Shown here one piece after another: positions 23,001 to 35,429 of a stretch of DNA of 64,000 nt. The DNA is taken from positions 4,924,441 to 4,988,440 of the forward strand of contig BCKC01000001.1 in NCBI GenBank assembly GCA_001600455.1, given 5' to 3'. Within the stretch, counting starts at the first letter, position 1; each line of letters starts with the position of its first letter. Below the pieces are notes generated by a model. That model did not search any database. It saw only the letters and a program-made list of their open reading frames with translations, and had not been told where the DNA came from. The position numbers and the translations under genes were made by a program. The DNA comes from Endocalyx cinctus. Taxonomy: Eukaryota > Ascomycota > Sordariomycetes > Amphisphaeriales > Apiosporaceae.

Positions 23001-26000
23001 GGCCTGCAACGTGATCTCCGGCGAGACCAAAATAAGGAAAAAGCTGTAGGAAAGGCTTCCCCGATCGTATTTGCCTTCACTGGTCAAGGTGCGCATTACG
23101 CGGGAATGGGTGCAGGCTTGTTCAAGTCCTCGCAGTCATTCAGATCAACGATTGTCGGATTACAACGTGCTAGTTTAGCGCACGGATTCCCGCCTTTTAT
23201 CCATCTTATTTCTGACCCAGAAACAGCTATTGATGGCGCCACAATAATCCAGATCAACTTGGCCCTAATCACTCTGGAGATGTCTCTCGTGGACCTCTGG
23301 AAAACCTGGGGTATCACACCAGATATCGTCATCGGTCACAGCATTGGTGAATACGCCGCCTTGTATGCCGCAGGCGTACTTTCATCCACTGACGTCATAT
23401 ACCTCGTGGGCAGCCGGGCTCGGCTGGTTCAGAACAGTTGCACCGAGGGAACCCACGGAATGCTGTCGATCTCAGGCACTACCGATGATGTGGCAGTCAT
23501 ACTAGCTGACGAGAGTTTAAATTTAGCACAGCGCTGTGAGGTGGCTTGTCGGAATACTCCCAGCATGATAGTGCTTAGCGGCGAGAAGCAAGAGCTGCTT
23601 CGAGTTGAGGATTTGCTTAAAGCGCGCAAGATTAAATGTCGATTGTTAGATGTACCATACGCCATGCACTCGCGTCAGATGGAGGGTGTCTTACCAGGAC
23701 TCCGTAAAGCCGCCGAGGGTGTTCAGTTCAAAGCTCCAAGTCCCAACATTAAAGTCATTTCTACTCTACTGGGCGTCGAGCACGTGGTTTTCGATAGTGA
23801 ATACCTCCTAAGGCATACCAGAGAGTCCGTTAACTTCCAACAAGCAATTTCCCACTGTGTTGAAAAAGGCCTCATTGATGAGTCAGCGCTCTGGTTGGAG
23901 ATGGGTCCCAACCCCATATGCCTCGGTCTCATTCGGTCGAATATCGCTAGCATCACGTCTGAGTGTGTGCTGCCCGCACTTAAAAAAGGGGAAGACAACT
24001 GGAAGTCGGTTTCAAATATAACAGCGGCTTGCTACAAAGCCGGGAAGACCGTTAGCTGGCGAGCATACCATCAGAATTTTGCGAAAAACCTATCACTTAT
24101 TAAGCTGCCCAAGTATTCCTTTGACACCCGAAACTTCTGGATGCCATACAAAGCAGTGAGAAGTGTCGCGAACGGAAGTGAGGGGGCACTGCAGCCTATC
24201 TCGGCGTGTCTACACTACTTGCTAAAGCAGGAAGATAATAGTAAAGAGCAGTCAGCTATTTTCAAGGCGACAGTATCGAAGCCCTCGCTGCTTTCCATGA
24301 TTCAAGGACACAAGCTCTCTGGCATTACGGTTTGTCCGGCAGGCGTGTTCAGCGAGATGGCGCTCACAGCAGCCCGATATCTCCTCAGTGAAGGTTCCTG
24401 GAATGCTACTTTCCCGCCGCTTTCGGTCTTTGACACACAGATCGACCATCCCATCATGCCCGAACCTAATAACGCGAACCAAGCTATCCAAGTGATCATC
24501 AAAAGATCGAAGGGGTCAGATGAGTTTGCGGTCTCCATATCAGACCACGCCAAGCCTTCGGTAGTCTCCTCAAAGTGCATCGTCCGACTCAGGGACAGTC
24601 ATGCTTTCGAGGCCGAGCGAAGCCGCGTGCTAGAGGTTGTTCAGCCCAAGATCGCGAAACTGAAGAAGGCCGCAGCGGCCGGACTTGCCAACAGGTTCCA
24701 GGGAAAGTTGTTCTACCGACTATTCGCAAACCTCATGGGCTACGACGGGCAATACGAAGGTGTGCAGGAAGCCATCGTCAGCAGCGATTTCACCGAAGCC
24801 TTGGCGTCCGTCCGACTTCCCAGACCTAAGAGTGGTATGAACGCTGATGATTCGTGCACGCTCTCTCCATACTGGATCGACGCTCTCACTCACCTAGCGG
24901 GTTTCCTGTTTAACGGAAACCCTATGAGTTCTGGAGACGACGTCTACATCGGAACGCACATGGAGCGCATGGAGATCGTGGCCAAAGACTTCTCTCCAGA
25001 TGTTACGTACCAGAGTTATGCTTTTATAGAGCATCCCGAAAACTCGGATATTTACCGCGGCCATGTATATATCCTGGACGGTAACTACGTCGTCGGATTT
25101 CTTGAGGGCGCTCGGTTCCGCAAGATGCCACGCCACACGTTGCACAGAATTCTGGGCAAACCAGACCCTCCGAAGAAGTCCAAGGAAATTTCTACGCCAT
25201 CCAAACCCCTGACAAACGGCGCTACAGCGGTCCTAAACGGTAAAAATAGCGACGTCAACGGCCACATCGCCACGCCACCAGTAGTAAACAGCGGTAGTCA
25301 CAACAAGCCACTCTATAAGGTGTTGATCGAGCAGATCATCGAAGAAACTGGCATGGAAGGGGACGAGTTAACACCTGCGACTTACTTCGCCGAAATTGGT
25401 GTCGACTCACTCATGAGTATCTCGATCCTCGCAGCGCTCAAGTCAGAGACAGGAGTCGAGCTCAATGCCTCCTTTCTCATGGACTACCCTACTCTTGAGG
25501 ACGCCCAGAGACAACTGCGGCTGCTCGAACGAAATACCGCAGATAAAGCCGAGGAAGACGCCCCCTTCGTAAATGGCAACGGTGCGACGGGTCTGCCGGA
25601 GTGCAACGTGGTCCTCATGCAAGGGTCCCCCGTCACCGCCGGCTCCCACCCGCCCCTCTTCCTCATCGCCGACGGCGCCGGCTCCGCTGCCGCGTATATC
25701 CACCTGCCAAAGCTAGGAAGCGACGTGACGGTCTATGCGGTTGAGTCCCCATGGGTCAATGATCCCGCCAATTTTACTTGCAGCTTTGAGCAGGCCGCAT
25801 CATTGTACCTGGCGGCGATACGGTTGAAGCAGCCAGAGGGACCGTACATTGTAGGAGGATGGTCAGCGGGTGGAGTCTTCGCCTACGAAGTTGCGAGACT
25901 CCTCCTCGAGGCCGGCGAGGTCATTTTGGGGTTGATAGTCATCGATATCACGGGACCCCGGCAAGAGGATCATACTAAAGTAGCGCCACCGACAATGGAA

Positions 26001-26472
26001 ATCATCGACCAGATCGGGATGTTGAGCGGGATCGAAAGGAATTTTGATGATGAGGCGGTCGAGTCCCAGCGCCTCAAAAGGCACATGCTGAGTACTGTCA
26101 CCTGCTTCAGCAAAATGGACCCGACTCCCATGAGCCCTGGTCGGAGGCCAGGATGCACGTTCGTCGTCTGGGCCAAAAAAGATGTCTTACCTAAGAAGGC
26201 GCTGGAGGCTCTGCCCTCGGGCCTCAACGCCTGGTTCTACCCTTCATCGCACGCTGAGATCGGCCCGTATGGTTGGGACGCGCTAGTCGGTGAGGAGATG
26301 GAGATAGTGCAGATCGAAGGTGATCATTTCTCCATCATGACAACTCCCGAGGTAAATCTTTTCTTTATCCTAACTCTAACACTTACACAGGCACTAACTG
26401 GTTTTTATCTAGGTCACACAGCTCGGGAACATTGCCCAGCATGCTGTTCAGAAGTGTTATCAAATGCTGTAG
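20085..26472 (+). CDS. Non-reducing type I polyketide synthase (SAT-KS-AT-PT-ACP-TE)
   Basis: Six exons (20085-20374, 20438-20720, 20802-21419, 21511-22668, 22743-26351, 26413-26472) join in phase to about 2,005 residues. Seen in order: SAT with GICGG (Cys about 118) and IPRHRQAYVAIS; KS with VDSACGSTASA (Cys about 537) and MHGTGTTAGD; AT with GHSIGEY (Ser about 983); product template with QGHKLSG (His about 1305) and WIDALTHLAGF (Asp about 1495); a single ACP with GVDSL (Ser about 1671); and a thioesterase with GGWSAGG (Ser about 1824), an Asp in WAKKD and a His in GDHFS (about 1978). There is no C-methyltransferase. A complete SAT next to a divergent HR-PKS implies loading of an advanced acyl starter, then aromatic ring formation in PT and release by TE, probably to an alkyl-substituted resorcylic-type acid. 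The ring pattern and exact release mode are inference. The last 19 residues come from a small 3' exon. Confidence 0.95.
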
Positions 26473-27276
26473 ATGCTTCATGTGCGTTGATTACTTAAAT
26501 AGATATTAATTAGAGATTTCAATTAGATCATATTTTCCAATTATGCCTTTAACTGTGAATTCACAACTATGAACTTGTTTATGGACCAGCGTCACAATTA
26601 TTTTCCCTCATACCAAAAAACGAAGTCATTCATTCCAAATTTCCTACACTTGGTTAAGTCTGAAACATGTTTAAACTCTAACTATTAACTACACTTGAGT
26701 CACTTTGTGTAATGCTTCTTACCCGAGTATGATATCCATAATCGATATACCTAGCACATAATTAGTAACCCAATTCTTACATCAAGGCCGCATGCTGCTT
26801 GTGCTTGGCTACAGCTATCTATCGATTATCCGATAGCTTGCTGCAATAATATCATATCATATCCTTGCTATAACCCTGCTGACAGGCTCCGAGAGATCGA
26901 CGTAAGATCTAATTGGTTACCAAGGGTCTACCAAAGACGTAAAGGGCAACCGGAATCGATCTATGGGTACTCTGCTCGTACTGCCAGTTTCAACCGCTGG
27001 AGCTGCTTGCCCAGGCAGTTTCCGCTCAAGCTGGCCCCGTTTTCAGATTAGATGTGCTGTACTGGAAGCCTCTTGAGTGCCTGCATGCCTAGTATGGGTA
27101 CTTGTTCAATGGAGATGCGGCAGTCCTCCACCCTCATATAATAATCTGTTCCGTGTTCACGACTCTACAGTGAAATAAAATAGTATACTATACATAATAT
27201 AGTTCATAAGTGAAATTATCATCAATAAACAGCCATATTATTCCTTTTTGCTGGCAAGGAATTTGAGGTATCAACA
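26473..27276. other. Intergenic region between NR-PKS and prenyltransferase
   Basis: About 800 AT-rich bases with no recognisable gene. It holds the 3' flank of the NR-PKS and the promoter of the co-oriented prenyltransferase gene. Confidence 0.5.
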
Positions 27277-28477
27277 ATGGCAGTCAATGGAGAGAAGTAT
27301 GCGTCTGCTTACCCGCCTTCCCAGCACAATTTGCTCCGAGGGCTTTGGCAGTTGTTACGGCTTCATACTTTCGAAGGGCTATCAACCGCCAGTATCGGAT
27401 GTACGTGTCATCATATCTCCATGGAGAAGAGCTTAAATGCATCCACTTCGCCAAAGGGATTAGCTATTGACTTATTCTTCTCTCAGGGCTTGCTTTATTC
27501 TTCTACGCGATTCAGCAGCAAATCTCGTGGGACATTCTGAAGAATACGTTTTTGGGTATCTTCGCCAGTTATGGAATCACACATGGTGTATTCTGCATGT
27601 GGAAGTAGGATCATCTCTCTATTTTTTTTTTTTTTTTTTTTTTGCGGTTTTTTCCACTTAAATGCCTTGCTAAATAAAAATCTCATCCCTGACCACTTTG
27701 ACCCACAGCGATATCTGCGACCGAGACTTTGACGCGCAGGTTGCACGGACAAAGAAGCGCCCGCTACCATCGGGAATGGTCACCTTGGAGGAGGCTATGG
27801 TAGCTTTCATCATGGGCGTTGGCGCTTCTGTATGGGTCACGTACGCGATACTCGGCGAGCAAGTCACCTGGGCCATGGTCCCGGTCTGGGGACTTTCCTT
27901 CCTGTATCCGCTATGTAAGCGCGCCATCTGGGCTCCTCAAGTCGTGTTGGGCTTGACCATGGCTATGTGCGTGATACCGCCATGGGTAGCTCTTGGGAAT
28001 GATTATAATAGCGAGAGTGTGGCCCTGCCCGCCTCGCTGTTCGGTGCTATTTTTTCCTGGCTTGTCTATCTAGACTTGATCTACGCATCTCAGGTGAACT
28101 AGCTCATACTACCATCCAGACGTGTTACTCTCGTTAAGTTTTATCTAATATCCTCTTGTATGTAGGACCAACCCGATGATATAAAGGCTGGGGTTAAGTC
28201 GCTGGCGGTCTTCCTAGGCGATTACCTAAAAGCGGGTCTAACGGTTCTGGGTTTGGCTCAGATCGGGTTCTTTGCCCAGGCGGCCTTCGAAGCTTCTGCT
28301 AGCAGCTTCCTATGGATTCTTGGCATATTTGCCTGGGCCGTCTCGGTTCCCTGGAGCATCTTGTCGCTAGATCGAGGAGACCGTGATTCGGGTGGACGTA
28401 TTTTCCTGTTCAACGCTGTTCTAGTGCTATATCTCACGGCGGTCTCCGGCGTGGATGTCTGGGTATCAAGTCAGTGA
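27277..28477 (+). CDS. UbiA-family aromatic prenyltransferase
   Basis: Four exons (27277-27400, 27487-27604, 27709-28093, 28166-28477) join in phase to 312 residues, normal for this integral membrane family. The two Mg-prenyl-diphosphate motifs are both present: NDICDRDFD, spliced across the second intron, and DQPDDIKAGVK, spliced at the third. Several hydrophobic helices follow. Fungal members attach farnesyl or geranylgeranyl groups to polyketide-derived aromatic or pyrone rings. It follows the NR-PKS in the same orientation, so the NR-PKS product is its likely acceptor. No prenyl diphosphate synthase gene is visible in the window, so the donor (probably farnesyl diphosphate) would come from primary metabolism. 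The second intron contains a 22-base T run. The start codon has a good context (CAACAATGG). Confidence 0.93.
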
Positions 28478-28927
28478 GAGGTTCAATAGGAAAGACATAC
28501 CTGAAGAAGGTTAATTCATGTTCGCCAAGGTTTAAATGTAACTAGACATCCATCAGGCAAAATTGACAAGATTCCCCTCTCTATAATTTCTTACGGCATA
28601 TAGATCGTCATATCTTGGGTCCACACAAAATTACTCGATATAGTTCCCTGTTTTTGGCTTGGCACGCAATCTCGATCGGATCTTGCTATACCATGCCAGC
28701 GAGCTTGAAGTCGACCAGGGGGTCAACGGCGGTAAACTGAGCACGGGTCTAAATTGCCCATGCCAGCATACATGGATGATGCTAGGTTACTAAAATAAAC
28801 ATTTTGCGGGCCGATCCATAAACTAAATAGCTAACTACTTAATTAGGAATTTTACCATGGCGTAGAGATGAGGAGCGACTAACTAGTAAGTCATATCCAT
28901 TGATCAAACTATGTAGTATTTATTGCA
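28478..28927. other. Convergent intergenic region holding a lone repeat end
   Basis: 450 bases between the 3' ends of the prenyltransferase (+) and a regulator (-). No gene is seen. It contains the lone repeat end at about 28,704-28,765. Confidence 0.5.
28704..28765. repeat. Lone copy of the end of the 10-kb inverted-repeat element
   Basis: About 60 bases (GAGCTTGAAGTCGACCAGGG, then GGTCAACGGCGGTAAACTGA, then GCACGGGTCTAAAT) match the reverse complement of the right end of the element at 10,358-10,416 with few mismatches. I found no partner end nearby, so it is a solo end or deletion remnant. Confidence 0.6.
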
Positions 28928-30698
28928 TTATTCAACATCAAGATTGAAGACATGACTATATCTATTCACTGCCCAAGGCGTTCCGCGAGTGATTCTATCA
29001 AGAATATGTAAGGCCTCTTGTCGAGCTATATGTCCTTCCAAGATGTCTATAGCAATAAGTAAGCAGAATGTCGCTACATGGGTGAATTCTCTGGCAAAAA
29101 AAAAAAATGTAATCATTAGTATGGCTGGCGCAGATTTGAACTGTGTACTTGAGCTCACATACCTGTCCTCCGCTTGGGAAGCAATTCCGCAAATATCCAG
29201 AGCGTGTCTGATCTGCACGCGTTTGTCATTTAGAGGAGACCGCGGCTCCACCGGCGTTAACTTGGCTAGAAGCATACAAGATGTATGGTACAAAAGCCGA
29301 GAAACGTTCGCAGCTGATCCAACCAACAAAACGCGAGGAATGAATGTTTCCGGCTGATGTTCATCCGTATCTACAGCCGGTACATAATAGAGAGGCATCA
29401 TCGATCTCGGTACGTTATTCGCCCATTGGTCGCACAAGCTCTTATACAGCTCGCATTCTGCAGCAAGGGTGTTGGTTGAGTATTTACTTGCGTCTTCGCT
29501 TAACTCTGCGTGGAGGATCGCAACTTTGGTGCAAATGTAGATCATTCGGTGTGCCCAGTCACTTTCCTTACCAAATAACTCCTCCCCCGAGTCCAAGGTG
29601 TGACTGATGTTTGACGCAAAATCGCTTAGATCTTCGGGTACCCATACGAGAGGGGCGTTATGATACAGAATATAACTCAGCTCAATTAATGCATGCGACC
29701 AAAAGCATACCCCTGCAAAGCCTGAGTTGCTGCTTTTGCACCCCGCCTTGCGCATCAAAGCCGATGCATGCTCCATGTGGCTTGGGTCACTGCCGCCACC
29801 CACGAGCTCAGTGCAACCACGAAGAACCGCTGTCGCTACATGTACAAGTGTTGCGACACAGACAAGGTTCTCCTCGTTAGAATTGTGGGCCTCGGTTTGT
29901 AGATTAGCACATGCTGGACTGTGACGGAAAGCCGGTTCGATGAGTGTGAGATAACTTGCGGCACATTCCATAATAGCAGAGTAGAGTATAGGTTCACTCA
30001 AGGCACGAAAGGGTAATATATTTGTAAACTGACGAGAGTTAGCACAATGAAGTCACACTTTTTTTTTTATTATTATTTTATTTTTTGGTCGTCTAACCTA
30101 CAAGCTTATTACTGCCAGTCTCGAGACAGTCTAGCGATGGGCCCACCTTCTCGACGAAGATCTCTATCAACAAGCCCTCATCTGAATCATTTATGAGTCG
30201 TGACGAAGATTCCCGACACTTGGATGAAATAGATAAATTATCTCCCTCTGAGTCGGCATTTCTTTTCGGCGACACACTTACAAAGCCGTTATCAGGAGTC
30301 GGCGGACCAGGCAGCGTATTTCCCTGTGATATGGTAGGTTTAGGAGCAGTCGAATCCACTGTATAGCCCGCTGCTATATTCCGTGATTCATCATGGAACA
30401 CGAATGAGAAATCCGGCGGCAGTTTAGTAGACGACTGCAAAGGATTTGTTTGTATATCAATGAAATTTAGACGGATTCCCCTTTCGCACAGCCTATTTGA
30501 CTTCATGCAGTTACGACACCTGAAAATATAATTACATGGTTAGCAATTGTCGCAATTCTCTTTTTTTCTTGTTATTTCTCCTAATTACGCTGAAGCTCAC
30601 CTAGGCGAAGCTTCGTCGCACTTGATATGCCTATCGCGACACGTTAAACAACCGGTCCGGACTCGGAACTGTGTCATGTCGTCTCTCCGATTCGGCAT
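28928..30698 (-). CDS. Zn2Cys6 transcription factor, candidate cluster regulator 1
   Basis: Four exons (30698-30601, 30519-30102, 30028-29163, 29090-28928) join in phase to 514 residues. The zinc cluster is created by splicing across the first intron: [17 protein letters not shown], then [11 protein letters not shown], giving C-x2-C-x6-C-x6-C-x2-C-x6-C at about residues 16-43. A Ser/Thr/Pro-rich linker follows, then a long helical region typical of the fungal-specific middle homology/ligand domain found in many pathway regulators. It lies just after the prenyltransferase and is transcribed toward it, so a role in controlling this cluster is likely but inferred. The last intron (29162-29091) holds an A-run (T on the coding strand) that mimics a Phe-rich insertion if it is not removed. 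Confidence 0.88.
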
Positions 30699-33469
30699 TG
30701 ATATAGCAGAGACGGTCTACAGTATAATAGAACCGTTACGGGGGAAGACAGGTAGATACACTATCGAAAATTTCTCTTGACGCTGTGGTAATCCGGCGTG
30801 ACTTAGCGGCCCACAAGACCGGTGTAAACAATATTTTAGTCGGGGTTTATTTGTTGAGTAACTAAACTCCGACAAGCATTTAGAAAACCTGGGTAGGTAG
30901 GAAATCACGATTGCTGCATGATTGAGTAAGCTGACGGTGTTATTTCCATCGAGATGAAATAACTGAACCATGGAATACGTCTCCTCCTGTCTTGGCACGT
31001 TAGGACGACCAACTTACCAGATATGTTATACGAGGGAATGATAGTGTACGATATTTTGGAAGGAATATGTAAAAATCTACCTTTACTAATTGAATTAATA
31101 CGTATAGACTCCTTCTTGTAAACCCTGTTTCCTACGTCCTGGTTCAGGTATGAGCTCGGAGGTGGTCAAAAAAAAGTTCCGGGTCAGCAGGGATGTCAGA
31201 AAACACATCCATGCCTGTGCATGTTCGATGTACTATGTACACAGTCAGGCAGTGTAGAGTGTACTTTTACAAATCCCCCACTTCTGTCCACTTTGACGGT
31301 AAGCTTTTAGTGTATGGCTGAACTTAGGCTGGGTTTATTCCCGGGAGCAATGAGGTGGTGGAAGTTTTTTTTTTTTTTTTTGGGAGGCCTCTGTTTCTGT
31401 CCTTAATCCCCCCCCATTATATAGGTACATAGGGAATCATACGGTAGAAGCTGCGTAGATGCTCAAAGCTCAGAGATAATCGAAAAGGACACTTTTAACC
31501 CAATCTGAACCTTTCTGGCACCCCTTCGCCGTGCATCATTACGACAACCCGTTTCAGGCGGCAAGGGCTAATGCCCCCTTCGTGAAGAAAACATACTAGC
31601 GAAAATATTATTAGGAATACGATTCAAATAGAGAAGCATACGTAATTAATCACCCGACAAAATACCATATTAATACCATCAAACCAAAAGCTATCTCACC
31701 AACATACAAATATAACGAAACCCACCGTACCAACACCCAACATATTATTAATAGCTTGCTAGAGCTAACATAGTAGCTACTATAGAGACTCGTCGTCAGA
31801 AAGGAGTGGAGACAAGATAAACCGTTATAAGTTATTACCAAACAGGTAATAACGGATTCGTTTTTTACCTGCTACACTCGTACTTACACTATTATTCCAA
31901 TGAGTAGTTGGCCGCGATCATATTTCATCATGCTGTATTTCAAGTCGCAACTACCGGTAACCAGGACCTTACATGGTTCGCGTTTAGGACGAAATTCAAG
32001 CCACTTATTTGGGTCAATGATAAAAGGTGCTAACAATAATAATTATATTAGTGATCTACCAATAATTGGAGGAGAGCTTGCAGCTTACAGAAATACTTGA
32101 GTCCCCAGTCAAATGAGAGTCAGAGGCAAAAGCGGGACATTATTAACGGGGAGTTTTACTGCTAAAATCAATTGTGCCCTACTGGATACGAGAGACTTGA
32201 CGTACAGATTCATACAACTAACTAAGACATAAATGATGCGATGCCGGGAAAGTGGTTTCCCCACTCTTTGAAGGATGGTATGGGATGAGGCGGGCTGCTT
32301 TACCCTCACTTGATTTGCTTATTTTCTTACACTAGTTACTTTCTCATTCAGGACGGGAGGATATTAGATCCAATAGAATCAAGCACCGCATAGCTAACCA
32401 CATAGCTAACATATCTTCCAACCCTAAATACATCATCAGCTTATCAATCATACTCTTATCAGAGTCCTAATATTATAAAATCTGCATGTCTTGATGAACA
32501 TGCAAATACTTAATGCAGTTGTTGCCGCTTAGAATAACATATTGATATGGTGGCGTCTTGACTTTACCATTAATTCACTCCGGTCCAGCTGGAGATGAAC
32601 CACTCCGGTCCAATTGCATTCGTTTCCAGGGCTTCGTATGTTGGTAAAGAAAAGAAAGAGGGTTATATTTTACTATCTATATTTGAATGGAAAGGGTTTC
32701 CTAATAACTACTCACGTAGTGTAGCGTAGCTTTCTTTATCTATGCGGGGGACGGACCCGCGCGGACTACAACCCTACCACCCACCCTGCAACCCTCAGCA
32801 AAGTAAGGTTCAATGTGTATTCGCAAGGAGAAAGAACCTTATAATTCTTATCATGTTAGTAGTATGCTGCAAAACTGGGAAGAGCTATGCCTCTTACACT
32901 CTCTCGGCACTACACTAGACTAATTATCTTGACGGTATTGTCATAAACAATTAGGCTAGACTACTTATCGAACGCTTTTTTATGCAGGTAATCCGAGTAA
33001 TATCATCACTACTGTTGGGAGTGAGAGCAGAATAAGGTAGCAGGTACTTTATACGTTGTCTGACTAAGTAAATCACGGTGAAGACACGTCAAAAGTATTG
33101 GCGGATAATCTGGATAATACCTCCAGTCACGTGTTATCCTTGTACCAGAACCTCGGTTTGCTGAATATTATAACACCTGTTAACCTTGTCCTGCCTTGCT
33201 GTTTTGCTGACATCAGACTTATGCCATGTAATTTACATGCACGATAGTTCAAGGTACACAATCCGTGAAGTGAACGTAGGGCATAAAGACAGGCTTCGAA
33301 AGAGATTATTACAAGACGGAACAGCAGCTCTGAGCGAACTAGATTTTGTTATTCTCTTCCTACTCAGAAAATATCCAATTTCAGTTCTCTTCCTTTCTGA
33401 TTATTCAATTGCCTTCCCTCAAAGCGATTGATTACTAACAGAGAGTTTTAGCTCTAGCTTCAGATCGCC
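30699..33469. other. 2.8-kb intergenic region, no gene recognised
   Basis: AT-rich DNA between the two divergent Zn2Cys6 genes. Short open frames lack motifs. A T run sits near 31,363-31,381. Nothing here supports a gene, although a small unannotated non-coding RNA cannot be excluded. Confidence 0.45.
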
Positions 33470-35429
33470 ATGGCCACCGAGACTCGAAGTCACAATGGTT
33501 GCTGGTCATGTCGTTTAAGGAAGAAGAAGTGCGACGAGAAGCGGCCGATGTGCACCGAGTGCATGTGCGTTGGACTCGAGTGTCACGGCTTTGGTGAGAA
33601 GCCTGAATGGATGGATCGGGGTTCCCGTCAGAGGGCACAGGCAGCGAAGATGAAGCAGAAAGTAGCACAGGCCATGAGGAATCGGCGTTTGAGCCAAATT
33701 CGAGATCAGCACGAGTCAGCAACGACGAAGGGCGGTCCGAAATCTCGCACCGCCACTACCAACGCTGAGTCACTACCAAACCCAACCATGAGCGTACCTG
33801 CTTCTTCGAACATCCCCGCAACCAGCGAAGAGATCCTTGTGCCCCCTACTGAGATCTTTGATGACTCTGTATTATTATTTCAGCCCGATCTTGGCCATTT
33901 CTCTCCGTCTCAGCAGACAAACTTGGATACCGGGTATCAGCCAACTCTAGGTGACATGACGTTCTTCTCTAGCCCTAACTTTGATATACCGGAAATTGAT
34001 CTTCCAGCTGCCGAGAATATCAATATGGCACATAATTCGATCACATTAGGTGGTCCGAATGATCGTCGTGCCACTTATCCTACGCTTGAAGGTCAGACTG
34101 ACTTGCATATCCCCCCATGTGGGCCTACTAATCTTTCCATGCTGCCAATTGCCAGTGTAGAAGATGCTACCTTGCTATCTTACTACCTGAACAAGACGTT
34201 CAACTGGCAATTCCCTTTTCACGGGTCAGCCGGCAGCGGTTTTAATCAAGGAAATTTCATCTGGCTCATGTCCAGGTCACGGCCTCTATATCTAGTGTCG
34301 TTATCGTTGAGTAACTCGCACAGAAATAGTAAAGCCACAGATCGGTCACAATCAAGTCATGATCAGACACACAGATATGAATTGGCGGCCGAAGAGCTGA
34401 GACGCAAATTCAATACTCAAAAACCGGGAGACGATGTTGCCATATTGGCATCTATCGTCTCATTTATCTCTTCCACTGTATGATCCTCGATTTTCCCGAT
34501 ACTGTGGTGAGATTTTAAGTTAGCCCAAATATGTGAGCTGACACAGGTCTTGGCAGTTTCTTCGTACGGACAAAGTTGACTGGAACGATTACCTGAAAGT
34601 TGGCGTTGCTGTAATGACGCCGTGGATCGCGCAGCAGCCCACCGAGGTCAATCCGAAGCTCCAGAGAAACTCGGAGGATTTCTCAAGGTGTTTTTTCGCT
34701 AGTTCTATTATACGATTTCACATACTATCGGCAATAACTCTAGAAAACTCCCCGTCGCTGACCGACAGCTATAAGAGACTGCTAAAGTCGAACAGTCCCG
34801 CCATCCGCTTCGACAGCGTGTCTGGCTGCGAGAACTGGGTGTTCAACCTACTTCTCGACGTCTACCTGTTACGGGACTGGAAGAGGAATACTCGAGCCGC
34901 GGGCCTGCTAAGCCTCTGGGAATTGACCTCCAAGGCAAACACGATTAATAACGACCTAGAGCAGAGAATCGCGAGTAACATCAAAGAGATCGAATTGCAT
35001 AGAGAAGAGCACCGAAAGGCTCAACAGCCCTCCAGGTACAACATCTGCATAGTCACCCACATATTCGCCTGCGCCGTTTCCGTCTTACTGGAAGTTCTCG
35101 TGTCCGGGGCCTACCCACAACTTCCAGACATCAAGCACAAGGTAGAGCGTGCGCTTGAATCATTTGCGTACGTAGAAGATCCAGACCTGCTGGCTGCAAT
35201 GGTGTGGCCACTCTTCGTCGTGGGGTGCGTCGTGGAGCAGGAGCAGTACGAGCTTATCCGGCAATTGATCTCATCTGCGCAGGGCGCTCGCTCTAGCACG
35301 GACCCTTGCAGCCTCGCTTACTTGCTGGAATACTGCTGGAAGTCAAGGGAAACGGGCGAGGTCAAAGATGAAACTTTTGACTTCTCCCATTTCGGCAGCT
35401 GCGCAACTCACAATGCCCTGATCGCCTAG
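33470..35429 (+). CDS. Zn2Cys6 transcription factor, candidate cluster regulator 2
   Basis: Two exons (33470-34477, 34557-35429) give 626 residues. The N-terminal zinc cluster is complete: CWSCRLRKKKCDEKRPMC, then TECMCVGLEC, giving C-x2-C-x6-C-x6-C-x2-C-x6-C at about residues 11-38, followed by HGFGEKPEWMDRG, a phrase common to a group of fungal regulators with a Fungal_trans_2 domain. A low-complexity Ser/Thr/Pro linker and a long helical C-terminal region follow. I placed the acceptor at the second AG (after GGCAG), because only that keeps frame with FLRTDKVDWNDYL; the intron is 79 bases. It lies between the core cluster and the second membrane-fused monooxygenase, in the same orientation as the latter. 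Its targets are unknown. Confidence 0.87.

Noticed and set aside
29104..29165. Apparent [11 protein letters not shown] insertion in regulator 1
   Set aside because: It lies in a GTATGT..CCAG intron (29162-29091) whose removal restores a continuous regulator sequence.
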